Assembly: GCF_000313135.1 (NCBI RefSeq)
Contig: NW_004457442.1
Span: 1,282,293-1,346,292, forward strand
Length of the DNA: 64,000 bases
Reading direction: 5' to 3'
DNA from: Acanthamoeba castellanii str. Neff
Taxonomy: Eukaryota; Discosea; Longamoebia; Acanthamoebidae
The stretch's first letter is position 1. Each line of letters begins with the position of its first letter. This document shows positions 21,501-32,116 of this stretch, piece by piece. Both the position numbers and the translations under genes were made by a program. The notes under the pieces were generated by a model. It searched no databases and was not told where the DNA came from. It saw only the letters and a list, made by a program, of their open reading frames with translations.

Positions 21501-24269
21501 GGAGTCCAAGGAGCGACTCAAGGCCGAAAGAGAGAAAGACAAAGGCAACGAGAAGAACGAAAACGAAAACGAAAACGAAAAGGAAAAGAAGGGCGGGTCG
21601 GGCATCGTCCGCACCATCCGCATGAGCAAGGAGCTCAAGCAGGAGATCGAGCAGAAAGGTGCCATGACCAAGCGCGCTCTGCGCAGCAGCTCGGGTGTGG
21701 CCGAAGGCGGCGTCAGCGGCAACGCAGAGAGCGAAGCCGTGGAGAGCAGCGTCGCCAGCGGCGGAGGAGAGAAGCAGCCGCAGGACAACCTGCTGCGACG
21801 CATCCAGGCCTTCCGACAACACAAGGGCAAGACCTTCCACACGCTGCCGTCGCTCAGCGAGGTCAAGGCCTCGTCGCGTGACTCTTCGCCGCGGGACAAC
21901 AACGTCATACGACGCAAGAACAGCAAAGACCGCAACACCGGCGACGAACCTACGAGTGCTGACGTCAGCAGCAACACGACCGACCACCAGGTCGTCCCAG
22001 AGACGGCCGACGTGGCGGCGGCGGAGGTGGAGCCCAAGCGACGCGAGCGGAAGGCCAGCCGAGACGGCACGGCCACTGCTGACGTCAGCAGCTCCAGCAA
22101 CGAGCGGAAACACAAGATGGGCCTCTTTTCGTTCGTGTCGCTGCCGCGCAAGGCCGGGCGTGGCAAGAAGGCCGGCGGCAAGGGGTCATCCAAGGACCTC
22201 ACCCCACCGTCGCTCGCCGTCACCCCGCGGAGCCCGCGCATACCCCACCTGGACTCGTCGTCGGGCTCGCACCCGATCGCTGCGCGTCGACGCCGCCGGG
22301 AGCGGATGAGCCGCGCGGCCGACCGGCGACGCCGACGGTCGACCTCGCTGCTTGCCTGCGAGTTCAGAATGCACGCCTCGTTGTCGTTGCCAACAACAAC
22401 GCATTCCACGACGACGACGACGACCGTGGCTTCGCCTCCGTGTTCGCCGCGCATCGTTGGTGGTGCTGACGTCAGCCGCGGCTCTCTGCCTACCACCGGC
22501 TCGCCCCTGCTGGCGCGCGACGAGCGGCGGCGCCTCCTGCGCACCAAGTCCGTCGACGAGCGCCTGCTGTGCTACCCACGCGAGTTCGACGACCTGCTGG
22601 GCGCCGACGGCGATGGTGGCGAGCCGCCCAGCGGCGAACACCATCTTCAGTACTATGATGGCAGCGGCAGCGGCGACCGCATGTCGGAGGGCCACAGCGC
22701 CGAGATCGACAACCACGGCAGCGGCGGCAGTGACGGCACCGAGCGGCGGGACTTGGCCAAGTCCCAGGGCGTGGCGCCCGGCAAGCGGAGCAACAAGGTG
22801 CGCGGGCGGGCTGGGCCAGTCCACTCGCCCAAGCTGTCGAAGAAGAATGCCGGCGGCAAGGGCGGCAAGGGCAAGCAGCAGAATGCGGTGCGCCAGAAAG
22901 ACATCGACGACAACCGGTTCCTCACTGCGGAGAATTTCGACCAGCTGCTGGTCTACCGCGACCTCCTCCTGGCCGTACGCCCGCCTTCGTTCTTTTGTCG
23001 CTTTTTCCTTTTCGTCTTTTACGCGCGTGATACTGAAAGGCTTATCCTCTCTTGGTTAGGAATTGGTCAAGCCTGGCCTGCGGCTGATTCGCGGACTGCT
23101 CTCGGTGGTGAGCGCCACCACCGAAGACGATCCCGACGCTCTGTGCCAAGCGCTCGTCGCCATCGCCGATCGGTAAGCCCCTCTCCCCCCCCCGCACCTC
23201 TCACCGTGGCCCGCGCTCACCGCCACCACCATTCCTACCACCAGATACGGCCAGATCACCCAGCTGATGAAGCTCGCCATTGCCCAGGAACTCAACAGCA
23301 CAAGTACGTGCACACTCACCTTTGTCCAGAGCTCTTGCTGCTTACAGAACGGACCATGTGACTGACTCTGCGTCCACGTCTCTTGGCTCGACTCGGCTTG
23401 CCCATTGCGTGCTTCAGCGTCGCCCTTCACGCTGTTCAGAGAGGACAGCCTGGGGACGAAGTTTCTGTCGACCTATGCGCGGGAGAAGGGCGGGGCCTAC
23501 CTGGCGAGCGTGCTGAAGCCGGTCATCAAGAAGGTGGTGACCTCCCACACCTCCTACGAAATGGACCCCCTGCGCATTCCCCAGGACCCCAAGGCCACTC
23601 CACGGTAACACCCCGTCCTCTTCGTTCTTTTACTTTGCTCTTTCTACCTCTTTGCTTTTCGTTCTTCGTTCTCTCGAAACTAGAAAGTGATAGTTTTTAT
23701 TCGTGTGTTCGGTTCGTCGTCGTGGCTCGTGACAGGGACGAGAACCAGCGCAAACTGGAGAAGCTGTGCCAGCACGTCCTCGATGCCATCTTCTCGCGCC
23801 AGTCCGACTTCCCGCTGTACGTCCCCTTACCTCTCGCACGCGATTCGCTGCATCACCTTTTTAACGACCACTGCACTACAGGCAAATCATTAGCAGTTAC
23901 CTCTACGCCGAGGTGAATCTCAAGTTCCCGTTCGACGCCACCCGGCCTCGCGCCTGGAGCCAAGAGGGCGACGAAGAGGTCGAAGACGTACGACATCCCC
24001 CCCCCCCAATCACCCCCACAAACCTCAGCGTATCCCATGTACGCGAATGTTTATCGCTGATCACACGGACGACATACGCACACTGCAGGGCCTGGCCTTT
24101 CACCGGTCGTCCGACTGGGGCCTGGCCTACGTGGGCGCGTTCATTTTCCTTCGCTTCTTCTGCCCGGCCATCGTTTCGCCCAAACCCCACGGCATCGTCA
24201 AACGTACCCTTGAGCTCGTCTACAACCATCATCCTTGGCGCGAGCGACTTAATTGTTGAACGTTTGCCT

Positions 24270-24331
<62 letters not shown>

Positions 24332-25085
24332 CAGGGTCGCCGACGCGAGAGGCGCAGCGCGGCCTGATGCTGGTGGCCAAGACGCTGCAGACGATGGCCA
24401 ACCAGCTCCGGTTCGGCGACAAGGAGCCCTACATGAAGCCCATGAACCAGTTCATCGAAGACAACCAGCTCAGTCTCGAAAACTACCTTCGCACCCTCAC
24501 CCAGAAGCCGCCCAAGTTGCAGTCTCAGGTGCGTGTGTGCGTGTGGCGGTGGTGCGTGTGTGCGATTTGGGACTGACGTGGGTGGCACACACGCAGACGC
24601 GCTTCGTGGCTCCCGAGAAGGAGAAGAAAACGATGCGAGACAAGTTCTCCTCATCTGCGACATCGTCGCTGTCGTCCTCGCTCTTGAACCTCTCGTCGGC
24701 GTCGGCCGCCGGGGCCTCGTTCGCCGAGCGTTCGTCGGCCGCGCTCGCGCACTCATCAGCGGCCGACCCGGGCGACGAGGAGTCGGCCCAGCTGGCCGTC
24801 GTGCAGGCCTGCTGCACGCGCAACCAGCGCAAGCTGCTCACTTTCTACTACTCATCGTCGCTGCCCTTCCTCTCGGCCATCCCCAACTCGGCGTCGTCAT
24901 CAGGGGCGTCGTCGCCCAACAACTCCCCTTCTTCATCGGCGCCACCGACGCCCTCGTCGTCTGCGCCGCCCACGCCCTCGTCGCGATCGGTCTCGCCTCG
25001 CACCGGCACGCTGGCCAATCTCGCGCCACAGGCCAGCGCCACCCTCCATTCCGGCTCCTCGCCGCGCATGAAGAGCGAGGAGTGA
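18512..25085 (+). CDS. Ras GTPase-activating protein with a very long Ser-rich N-terminus
   Basis: Multi-exon gene of roughly 1,700 codons. About the first 1,200 residues are low-complexity: Asp/Glu blocks, poly-Ser, S-P-R/S-P-S motifs and basic patches, with no recognised domain. The RasGAP domain starts near 22930. It includes the arginine finger in T-L-F-R-E-D-S-L-G-T-K, the structural motif F-I-F-L-R-F-F-C-P-A-I-V-S-P, and K-E-P-Y-M-K-P-M-N as in NF1/p120GAP. All catalytic elements are intact, so it should accelerate GTP hydrolysis on a Ras-type GTPase. The many S-P sites suggest phosphoregulation (inference). I start at 18512, assuming a 5' intron of about 100 nt (GTACAT donor near 18674, CAG acceptor near 18774) that preserves frame; 18860 is an alternative Met. 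A GT microsatellite lies in a RasGAP intron. Confidence 0.82.
24272..24329. repeat. (GT)n microsatellite in an intron
   Basis: Pure GT run of about 58 bp in the intron just before the RasGAP exon carrying K-E-P-Y-M-K-P. Confidence 0.95.
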
Positions 25086-25456
25086 AAAGCGGCCCAACGA
25101 AGGAAAGAACGAAACGGCAGACAACGCAACGATGAACTATAACTATTCCTGTATTCTGTCCCACAACACACAAACACAAAACCCGATTGTACTTCTAGCG
25201 AACTGAGCGTTCTTCAGGCTCCTGCCTCGCGTCCCGTGCTTGTGATTTCCCGGTTTTTCGGTCCCGGAGCCCTATTCTCGGTTCTAAGAATTTCAAGACG
25301 ACGGTCGACAAGATAACATTTATTGTCGTCTCCTCGGTGAACGGCACTGCAGCAGTGCGACCAGTACACCAGGCTTTTTCACGCTTGAATCGATTGGAAT
25401 TGAATCGATTCGACGCTAGGAACAAGGGAACAAAACCAACTCATCTCAGATAAGCG
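25086..25456. other. intergenic region, no gene supported
   Basis: Contains the RasGAP 3' end. A short direct repeat of TCGATTGGAATTGAATCGATTCG character lies near 25388-25412. No coding signal was seen on either strand. Confidence 0.5.
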
Positions 25457-26074
25457 ATGAAGCGAATTCAGCGCTACACCACCAGGCGTAATCACCCTCG
25501 ATTGCCTACCCATGCTACCAACATTCGAGTGGGCGTAGCTGCCACAGCCTCGGCGCCTCACGTCCTCTCGACGACATCACCTGCCAGCGCTACTGCTAGC
25601 AGGGCTGTGGTTGTCGAATCTCTCTTCGCAGCCAATCCCTCATCTTCATCTTCGCTCTCTACGACGATCGCCTCTCGCCGCGCTTCGACCACTCTAACGG
25701 CCTCAACTCCAGCGATTCATCGCCTGCCTCCACCTCAGGTCCTCCTCCCCGCCGTAGTCGCGCTCCGCCACTCTCCATTCGCAAGCCGTATCCACCTCGA
25801 CATGCTCCACGCCGACGAACATCTGTGGAATTTGCTGAGGCTGCACTCGATGCAAGGGTCGCGACAGGAGCGTGGCACCGACGCTCTCGCTCGACAGATC
25901 TTCTATCAACTTCAGCGTGCTGCCTCGAACGCACAGTCAGCCAGATCCAGGAGGAGTGACGCCATGGCCGGCCTCCTGCCATCTGTGATGGAGCGCGGCC
26001 GCGAAGTGGTGCGGCAGACGAACGATTTTATGACGGCGGTCGTCGCTACCTTCCTCTGCCTCTTCCTCTTCTAA
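25457..26074 (+). CDS. hypothetical protein, 205 residues
   Basis: Uninterrupted ATG-to-stop frame with no domain I recognise. The first 110 residues are Arg-, Ser-, Thr- and Ala-rich with few acidic residues, compatible with an organelle presequence or a disordered region. Residues about 115-190 alternate charged and hydrophobic residues and may be helical (L-W-N-L-L-R-L-H, L-A-R-Q-I-F-Y-Q-L). The extreme C-terminus is a short hydrophobic stretch ending A-T-F-L-C-L-F-L-F, which could be a minimal tail anchor. It could be a chance frame; support is its length, its ATG and the absence of a better gene in the 1.1-kb space. Confidence 0.4.
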   Translation: MKRIQRYTTRRNHPRLPTHATNIRVGVAATASAPHVLSTTSPASATASRAVVVESLFAANPSSSSSLSTTIASRRASTTLTASTPAIHRLPPPQVLLPAVVALRHSPFASRIHLDMLHADEHLWNLLRLHSMQGSRQERGTDALARQIFYQLQRAASNAQSARSRRSDAMAGLLPSVMERGREVVRQTNDFMTAVVATFLCLFLF

Positions 26075-26211
26075 GTGATTCAGTTCACTAGCTCTCCTTC
26101 TCTTCCATTCGTATCCGCGGTTCTGTATGATAGCATATTGCCAATAGAGCTTCGATCTCCACTGATCGAAAATCCAAATCAATTCACAAATCATTTTCTC
26201 GCCCAGACAAA

Positions 26212-29200
26212 ATGCTGCGTGCCATGAGTAAGGGCAGGCCTCGCACTTGCGTGCGGCTGTGCCAGCAGCAGCCATGGCAGGCACTTGGGCGGCGTTTGTT
26301 CTCTGCTGACGGCAAGGTGCACTTGCCTTGTGCGATTGCCATCGTAATTGGCAAGATTGCTCACACGGCGTGCAGGGATTCCCAAATGCACTGCGATTCG
26401 ACTTGAGTGCTGCCGAGATCGCGAAGACTTCACACGAGGTGATGGAATCCTACAAGAAGGTGCAAGCCCCTCTCCATCCAAATCGCCCACCATCGATGAG
26501 GCCTCACCCGGAGTCGTGGCCAGGGTTATGGGCGTATGGTGAGCGTGCCCTCTCGTGAACGCAACTTCCAGAACACTCTCCAGGTACACACAACGCGACA
26601 CGCACTCGTGCGCAGCTGCCGCAGTCTGACGCGACATACGCTCGTCACGCGCAGGGAATCGCCGACCTGGACGCGTACTGCTCGGCGGTGTCGGAGAGCT
26701 GCGTGTTTCCCTCCTATGTGTCGGTAGACGCGCAGGTTCGGGACGCCGCCGGCGCGGCGAACAAGGCCCTCAGCGAGTTGGCCATCGAGACCGCCATGCG
26801 GTATGCCGCACCTCCCACCTTCTGTCCGATGTCCTCTCTCACACAACGTGCGCGCCGCGGGTCATAGGGAGGACATCTTTAAAGCGTTCACGGAGTACTA
26901 CAACCATACGATGCCGCAGGAGACACTCACTCCCGTGCAGCGACGGCGTACTGCGCACCGCCCTCTATTCACTACATTCCACTTTTTTCGGTGATCTATG
27001 GGTCCGACGCTCGTGTGTTTCTTCTCCCGTCATCCAGTGATCGAGAAGACGATGCATGACTTCAAGAAGAACGGACTCATGCTCTCACCCGAAAAGCGCG
27101 AGCAGCTCAAGGCCATGCGCAAGAGTACTCGCACATTCACTCTTAGATATATCGAGAGTATACCGCAAGCGACTTACGCATGTCCAACACCACCGCCCAA
27201 CCACGCGTGCTTGTTCAACTCTGGTCGAGTGCAGAGATGTCCGACAACGCCATCACCTTTCAGAAGAACCTCAACGAAGACACCACTGCCTTCTACTTCT
27301 CCCGGGAGGAGCTCGACGGCCTGCCCCAGGACTTCCTCGACGGCCTGGAGAAGGTCGATGGTCAGGTAAAGAGATCATCACACCAGCGTTCGATATCTGA
27401 GCTCTTTGATCAACCAGCTGACATGGTGATGCCGCTGTGGTGATAAGGAGGGAGGCGCGACGAAGTACAAGGTGTCGCTACGGTACCCGGAGCTGCTGCC
27501 GGTGATGCGGTATGCCAACAATGCAGAGACCCGCCGGAAGCTGGATACCGCCAACGCCGCCAGATCCATGCGCGAGAACACGCCCCTTCTTGAAGAGACT
27601 CTTGCCCTGCGACACGGTACGAACCCCAGCGTCTCCTACCTTAGTCGTCATCTCACTCACCTCCACGCGATTTTAGAGGCGGCACTCTTGCTGGGCTACG
27701 AGGATCACGCCAGCTATGTGCTCGAAGATCGTATGGCCAAGAATCCCGCGCATGTGCTCGACTTCATCAACGAGCTCTCAGGTACTACGGGCGCGAGGCA
27801 CACACCGCGCACGCACTCATGCATGCACAAGGCTGGGGCGGTGTTTGACTCAACGTTGCAACCAATGTGCAGTCAAGGTGGAGCCGCTGGCACGCCGGGA
27901 GTGGGAAAAGATGATCGCCCTTAAGAAAGCCACCGTGGGCGGCAGTGACAACGTTACCATCGACTCCCACGACTTTACCTTCTACAACCAGGTCCGCCGA
28001 TCCCTCTCGCTCCGTGCCTTCTTTCTTGTGTGGTGGTAGAGGGGGGAATCACTGCAGCTAAATTGGCTAAATTGGTCTGCTGCTGGGCGCAGAGGATCCT
28101 CGAACGGGACTACCAGGTCGACGAAAACCTCATCAAGGACTACTTCCCGTTCGAAACCGTGACCGAGGGTACGCTCGTGCCCAGCCATCACCACCACTCG
28201 CTACAAGCCTAGCAGCAGCAGCAGCAGCCAGGCCTGTGATGCCAAGCTCACGAATCGTGGTCGGTCGGTGCAGGCATGCTGGGCGTGTACCAGGACATTC
28301 TAGGTCTGCGTTTCGAGGAGCTCAACGATGCGCACACGTGGCATCGTGACGTGCGCATGTACGCCGTATACGACCGCTCAACCAATGCTTTCATGGGCCA
28401 GTTTTACCTCGGTACTCCCCGCCTTCCCACTATAACCACCGACACACGCGTGTGCGTGCGCCGTGTGTTGTGCGGTGTGCTGATCGTTTCCTGATGTGGC
28501 CCACATCGTCTGCAGATTTGTGGCCGCGAGAGGGCAAGTACCCGCATGCGGCCGTGTTCCCGTTGGTGCCCTCGCACCACTTTCCCTCCGGCTCGTCGTC
28601 CGACATCCCGGCCTCGTTCCTCGCCCACCTCCATCCTGTCACCGGTAATGCGTGTTCTCCCTTCGCCCGAGTCATCATGGTGCCCAGAAAGCTGACAAGG
28701 CGGTGACGTGGCAATGATGGTGGGTGGGTTGGTCGGGGGACGAAGGTGAGGGCGGGCAGCGGGTGCTGCGCCAAGCGCCGGTGGCGGCGATGGTGGCCAA
28801 CTTCACCAAACCGCAGAGCGACCGGCCGTCGCTCCTCAAGCACGACGAAGTCGAGACCTACTTCCACGAATTCGGGCGTACTGTTTGCAATCTTTTCCTC
28901 TTAACACTTGCTCGCTCATCATCATCACTCACGCGCACCGCCGCCGTCCAGATGTCATGCATAACATCTGCACTCAAGCCAAGTACAGCCGGTTCTCGGG
29001 CACTGCCGTCGAGCGCGACTTTGTCGAAGCCCCTTCGCAGGTACTTGCCCTCTCTCCGCAGTTGGAGTCGGTCCGGCTGACCACCCGAGTGCCGCCTTTC
29101 CCCTCACCTTGAACACAGATGCTGGAGAACTGGTGTTACGAGAAGGACGTGCTGAAGCGCATGTCGAGCCACTACCAGACCAAGGAGCACCTGCCCGACC

Positions 29201-29819
29201 ATCTCATCGACAAACTCATCAACGCCAAGCACGCCAACACCGGTGCCTCTACTCTCACAATTTCTCGTGATGACGGTGTTGCTGACGTCACCGTGTCGTG
29301 TTGCAGGGCTGATGAATCGGCGACAGGGCTTTTTCACGACGTACGACATGCTGCTGCACACCACCCAGAAGAACGCCCGGCCGCTGCCGCGCCACGCCGA
29401 CTCCGGCCGCATCGACACAGCCAAGGCGTGGGCGCAGCTGCGCAAAGACATCACGTGGACCGAGCAGCCGCCCAACACTAACCCCGCCGCCTCATTCGGC
29501 CATCTCATGGCCGGGTACGCTCATCTCTTCCCGCGTCCCTTTCCTTTATCTACTCACCCGTAAGTGTGTGTGTGTGTGTGGTCGTAGGTATGATGCGCAG
29601 TACTACGGTTACAAGTACGCCGAGGTGTTCTCGGCCGACATGTTCTCGCTCTTTAAGGAGCACGGCGTGCTGAACGGCGAGGTGGGTCGCAAGTACCGCG
29701 ACCTGGTGCTCGCGCCGGGCGGCGAGCGGGACAGCGTGGAGAGCCTGGTGGCCTTCCTCGGCCGGGCGCCCACACAAGACGCCTTCCTCCGCCACATCGG
29801 CCTCACCTCCTCCGCCTAA
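26212..29819 (+). CDS. thimet-type oligopeptidase (M3A), probable mitochondrial leader
   Basis: Multi-exon zinc metallopeptidase aligning along its length with thimet oligopeptidase/neurolysin. The N-terminus (about 1-34) is Arg-rich and ends A-L-G-R-R-L-F-S-A, like a mitochondrial targeting sequence. Exons give [42 protein letters not shown] and F-H-E-F-G-H-V-M-H, the zinc motif HExx[17 protein letters not shown] supplies the third ligand Glu, and [15 protein letters not shown] contains the substrate-binding Gly/Tyr loop. The family cleaves peptides of under about 20 residues, in cytosol or mitochondria, including spent targeting peptides. The second zinc His codon is split by an intron (C | AT at 28880/28952). 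Confidence 0.88.
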
Positions 29820-30276
29820 TCACTCTGTTTTGGGGGCACCCATACTATTTGTCCTTGTTTGCCAGTAAACTCGCCTGCCCGTTCGCAGAGCTCCGAATTG
29901 GTAAAACGACAACTGGAAAATGTAAATGTAAAATTTGCTGCACACCATGGATTAATTCCTCCCCTCCTCCAGGCTACCTCCCGAACCTGGCCGAGCACCA
30001 GCAACCACGGCCACAGGATCCCCAGCCATGGCGATGGCTTCAAGACAAGCAGCCAGCTTTCTTGCAGCTTCTCAACGCCCCAGAGAAGAGAGTTGGTATG
30101 GGCATCTCCTCTCAAGTGGTGAACATGCTTTTCCGTGGCCATTGGAAGAGCATGGTACGTCCCCTGCCCCCCCCCCCTTTCTGAGAGTGCCAAGATGAGC
30201 TCCACCCCAGAAGGGCCGGAAATGCAGTCAGGAGAAATTTCAAACGCGGGCACAGGGACCCTGTGCGAGGCCCAGC
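29820..30276. other. intergenic region, no protein gene supported
   Basis: Holds the 3' end of the oligopeptidase gene. Short frames exist on both strands but none has domain content. A homopolymer C run lies near 30169. Confidence 0.45.
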
Positions 30277-30282
30277 AAAAAA
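30277..30282 (-). terminator. RNA polymerase III terminator of tRNA-Met
   Basis: Six A on the plus strand, i.e. T6 on the transcribed strand, 6 bp past the tRNA 3' end. This is the usual Pol III stop signal. Confidence 0.8.
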
Positions 30283-30288
30283 GACAGT

Positions 30289-30360
30289 GCCTCACGTGAG
30301 GATCGAACTCACGACCTTCAGATTATGAGACTGACGCTCTACCGACTGAGCTAGCAAGGC
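30289..30360 (-). tRNA. trnM-CAU: tRNA-Met (CAU), elongator type
   Basis: 72-nt cloverleaf without an intron. The acceptor arm pairs GCCTTGC with GTGAGGC (two G-U pairs), the D arm is GCTC...GAGC, and the anticodon arm TCAGT-CTCATAA-TCTGA carries CAT. The T arm is GTGAG-TTCGATC-CTCAC. Most positions match elongator tRNA-Met of animals; the T-loop TTCGATC differs from the A54-containing loop of initiator tRNAs. CCA is not encoded. Internal A box (TAGCTCAGTCGG) and B box (GGTCGTGAGTTCGATCC) promoters are present. Confidence 0.96.
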
Positions 30361-30482
30361 GACTTGCCAATTGGCGAAAAAAGGAACAAACGGTGGAGTT
30401 GAAGAGTCCTCTTGCGGTCTGCTGTCGGCACATAAAGGACTCCGGCTTCATGTAGCCAACACCGAAAACCATCCATTGCAAC

Positions 30483-31956
30483 ATGGCGGACAACTAGTGC
30501 GTATACTCCCTTCGGTTCCGGTTCTGCAGCACGCCCCTGTTTTCCGTCGCTTTCGTTCTTATCCCCCCCCCCGCCGCCGTATAACCACCCCCTGGGCCTC
30601 TAGTGACCTGCTGTTCAAGGTACTCTTCATCGGCGACACTGATGCCGGCAAGTCCTCTCTCCTCGTGCGCTATGTGGTACCCCCCCCCCACCCACTCTCT
30701 TTCTCCTCTCTCCGTCCTCCCCGCCACGGCGAGTGCCCACGGCCATTTTCAGTTCATACGAAGAGCTTCACAATTATTTGTTGTGACCACCCTTCTTTGT
30801 TTGGGTGCTTGAAGGATGGCACCGTTCCCTCGGGGTCTTCCACAGGCACGATTGGGGTGGATTTCAAGATCAAGACGATTGACGTCGATGGCCACACCAT
30901 CAAGCTCCAGGCACGTTCTTGTTGTCGCATCCCCGTGCCGTAGTACGTTCTTTGCTCACCCCTCACTTTCCCCGTGTTTATCAGATTTGGGATACAGGTA
31001 CATAACCACACGACGCACACGCACACGCACACGCACACGCACACGCACTACCGCACACGCACTACAGCACACGCACTACCGCACACGCACACGCACATGC
31101 ACTACCGCACACGATTTGACAATTCTGGAGGGCATGTGTGTGACACACAGCGGGACAGGAGCGATTTCGGTATGTGTGTTTTTTTTTCGTACCTCACTCT
31201 CTTGGCCACGGTGCATACAACTGCTAAGAGCCGAGGGCTACAGGACGATCACTTCGAGCTATTACCGGGGAGCCAACATCATCATGCTCACCTTCGACGT
31301 GGCTGATCGGAGCTCCTTTGAAAGGTTGGTGCTGCCCTCGCTTTACGTGCGTGTTGCGTTGTGTGTCGTGCGTGCGGGTGGGTGTCGTGCGTGCGTGCGG
31401 GTGGGTGTCGGTGTGGGAAGTGAGTTTGGCTGATCGGTGGAGTTGTGAGTAGCGTCACTCGTCTCTGGATGATAGAAGTCGAACGCTATGCGTGCGACAA
31501 CGTGGTCAAGTGCCTCGTGGGCAACAAAACCGATCTCACTAAACAAAGGGTACGCTACGCGCATCGTCAACTCACGACACACACGACTCCCACTCACACC
31601 ACACGCCACATCTGGTGTGACGCGATGGCGGCGGCACTTGGCTCAGGTGGTGACCGTAGAGGACGCCAAGGAGGTGGCTGCCTCGCTCAACTTGTCCTAC
31701 TTTGAGACGTCCGCCAAAACAGGCATCCTGTCCCACCCACCTCGCTAGCGACACTCTAGCCCTTTCTCGCGCACAGGCCTACTCACTGTGTGTGCGGTGG
31801 TGCGTGTGCGGTGGATCAACCGCAGGCGAAGGGGTGGATGAAGCGTTCCTGGGGGCTGTCAGGCAAGTCCTCAAGGCCCAGGGCGCAGTGCCCAAGGCGT
31901 CCGGCGTGTCTCTGCGTGCCAGCGCCCCGCCCAAGAAGAAGGGCTGCTCCGTGTAG
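30483..31956 (+). CDS. Rab-family small GTPase (Rab1/8-like)
   Basis: Spliced Rab of about 200 residues. Exon 1 codes for M-A-D-N and part of a Tyr codon. Later exons supply the P-loop G-D-T-D-A-G-K-S-S, switch I T-I-G-V-D-F-K-I-K-T-I, W-D-T-A-G-Q-E-R-F-R, Y-Y-R-G-A-N, base-recognition N-K-T-D, and E-T-S-A-K-T. All guanine-nucleotide boxes are intact, so it should cycle as a membrane-traffic switch. The P-loop has Asp at the position where Rab1 has Gly-Val (S-G-V-G becomes T-D-A-G). The C-terminus K-K-K-G-C-S-V has a single Cys three residues from the end, not CC, CXC or CaaX. Exact 3' splicing near 31640-31840 is the least certain part. Confidence 0.82.
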
Positions 31957-32116
31957 CCACGCCGTGCCAGCGAGCCAGTCACACACGCGCGTTTTATTGT
32001 GGCACGACACAACACGTCTGATTGAATCGTAGAAGCGACTGGTGTGTCTGGTGTGTAGCTGCTGTCTATTGTACAAATATATGATGTATGGTGGCGGTGG
32101 TGCAGATATTTTCTTT

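Noticed and set aside
21361..22547. Long minus-strand frames opposite the RasGAP gene
   Set aside because: Mirror of GC-rich coding sequence on the plus strand; no domain content.
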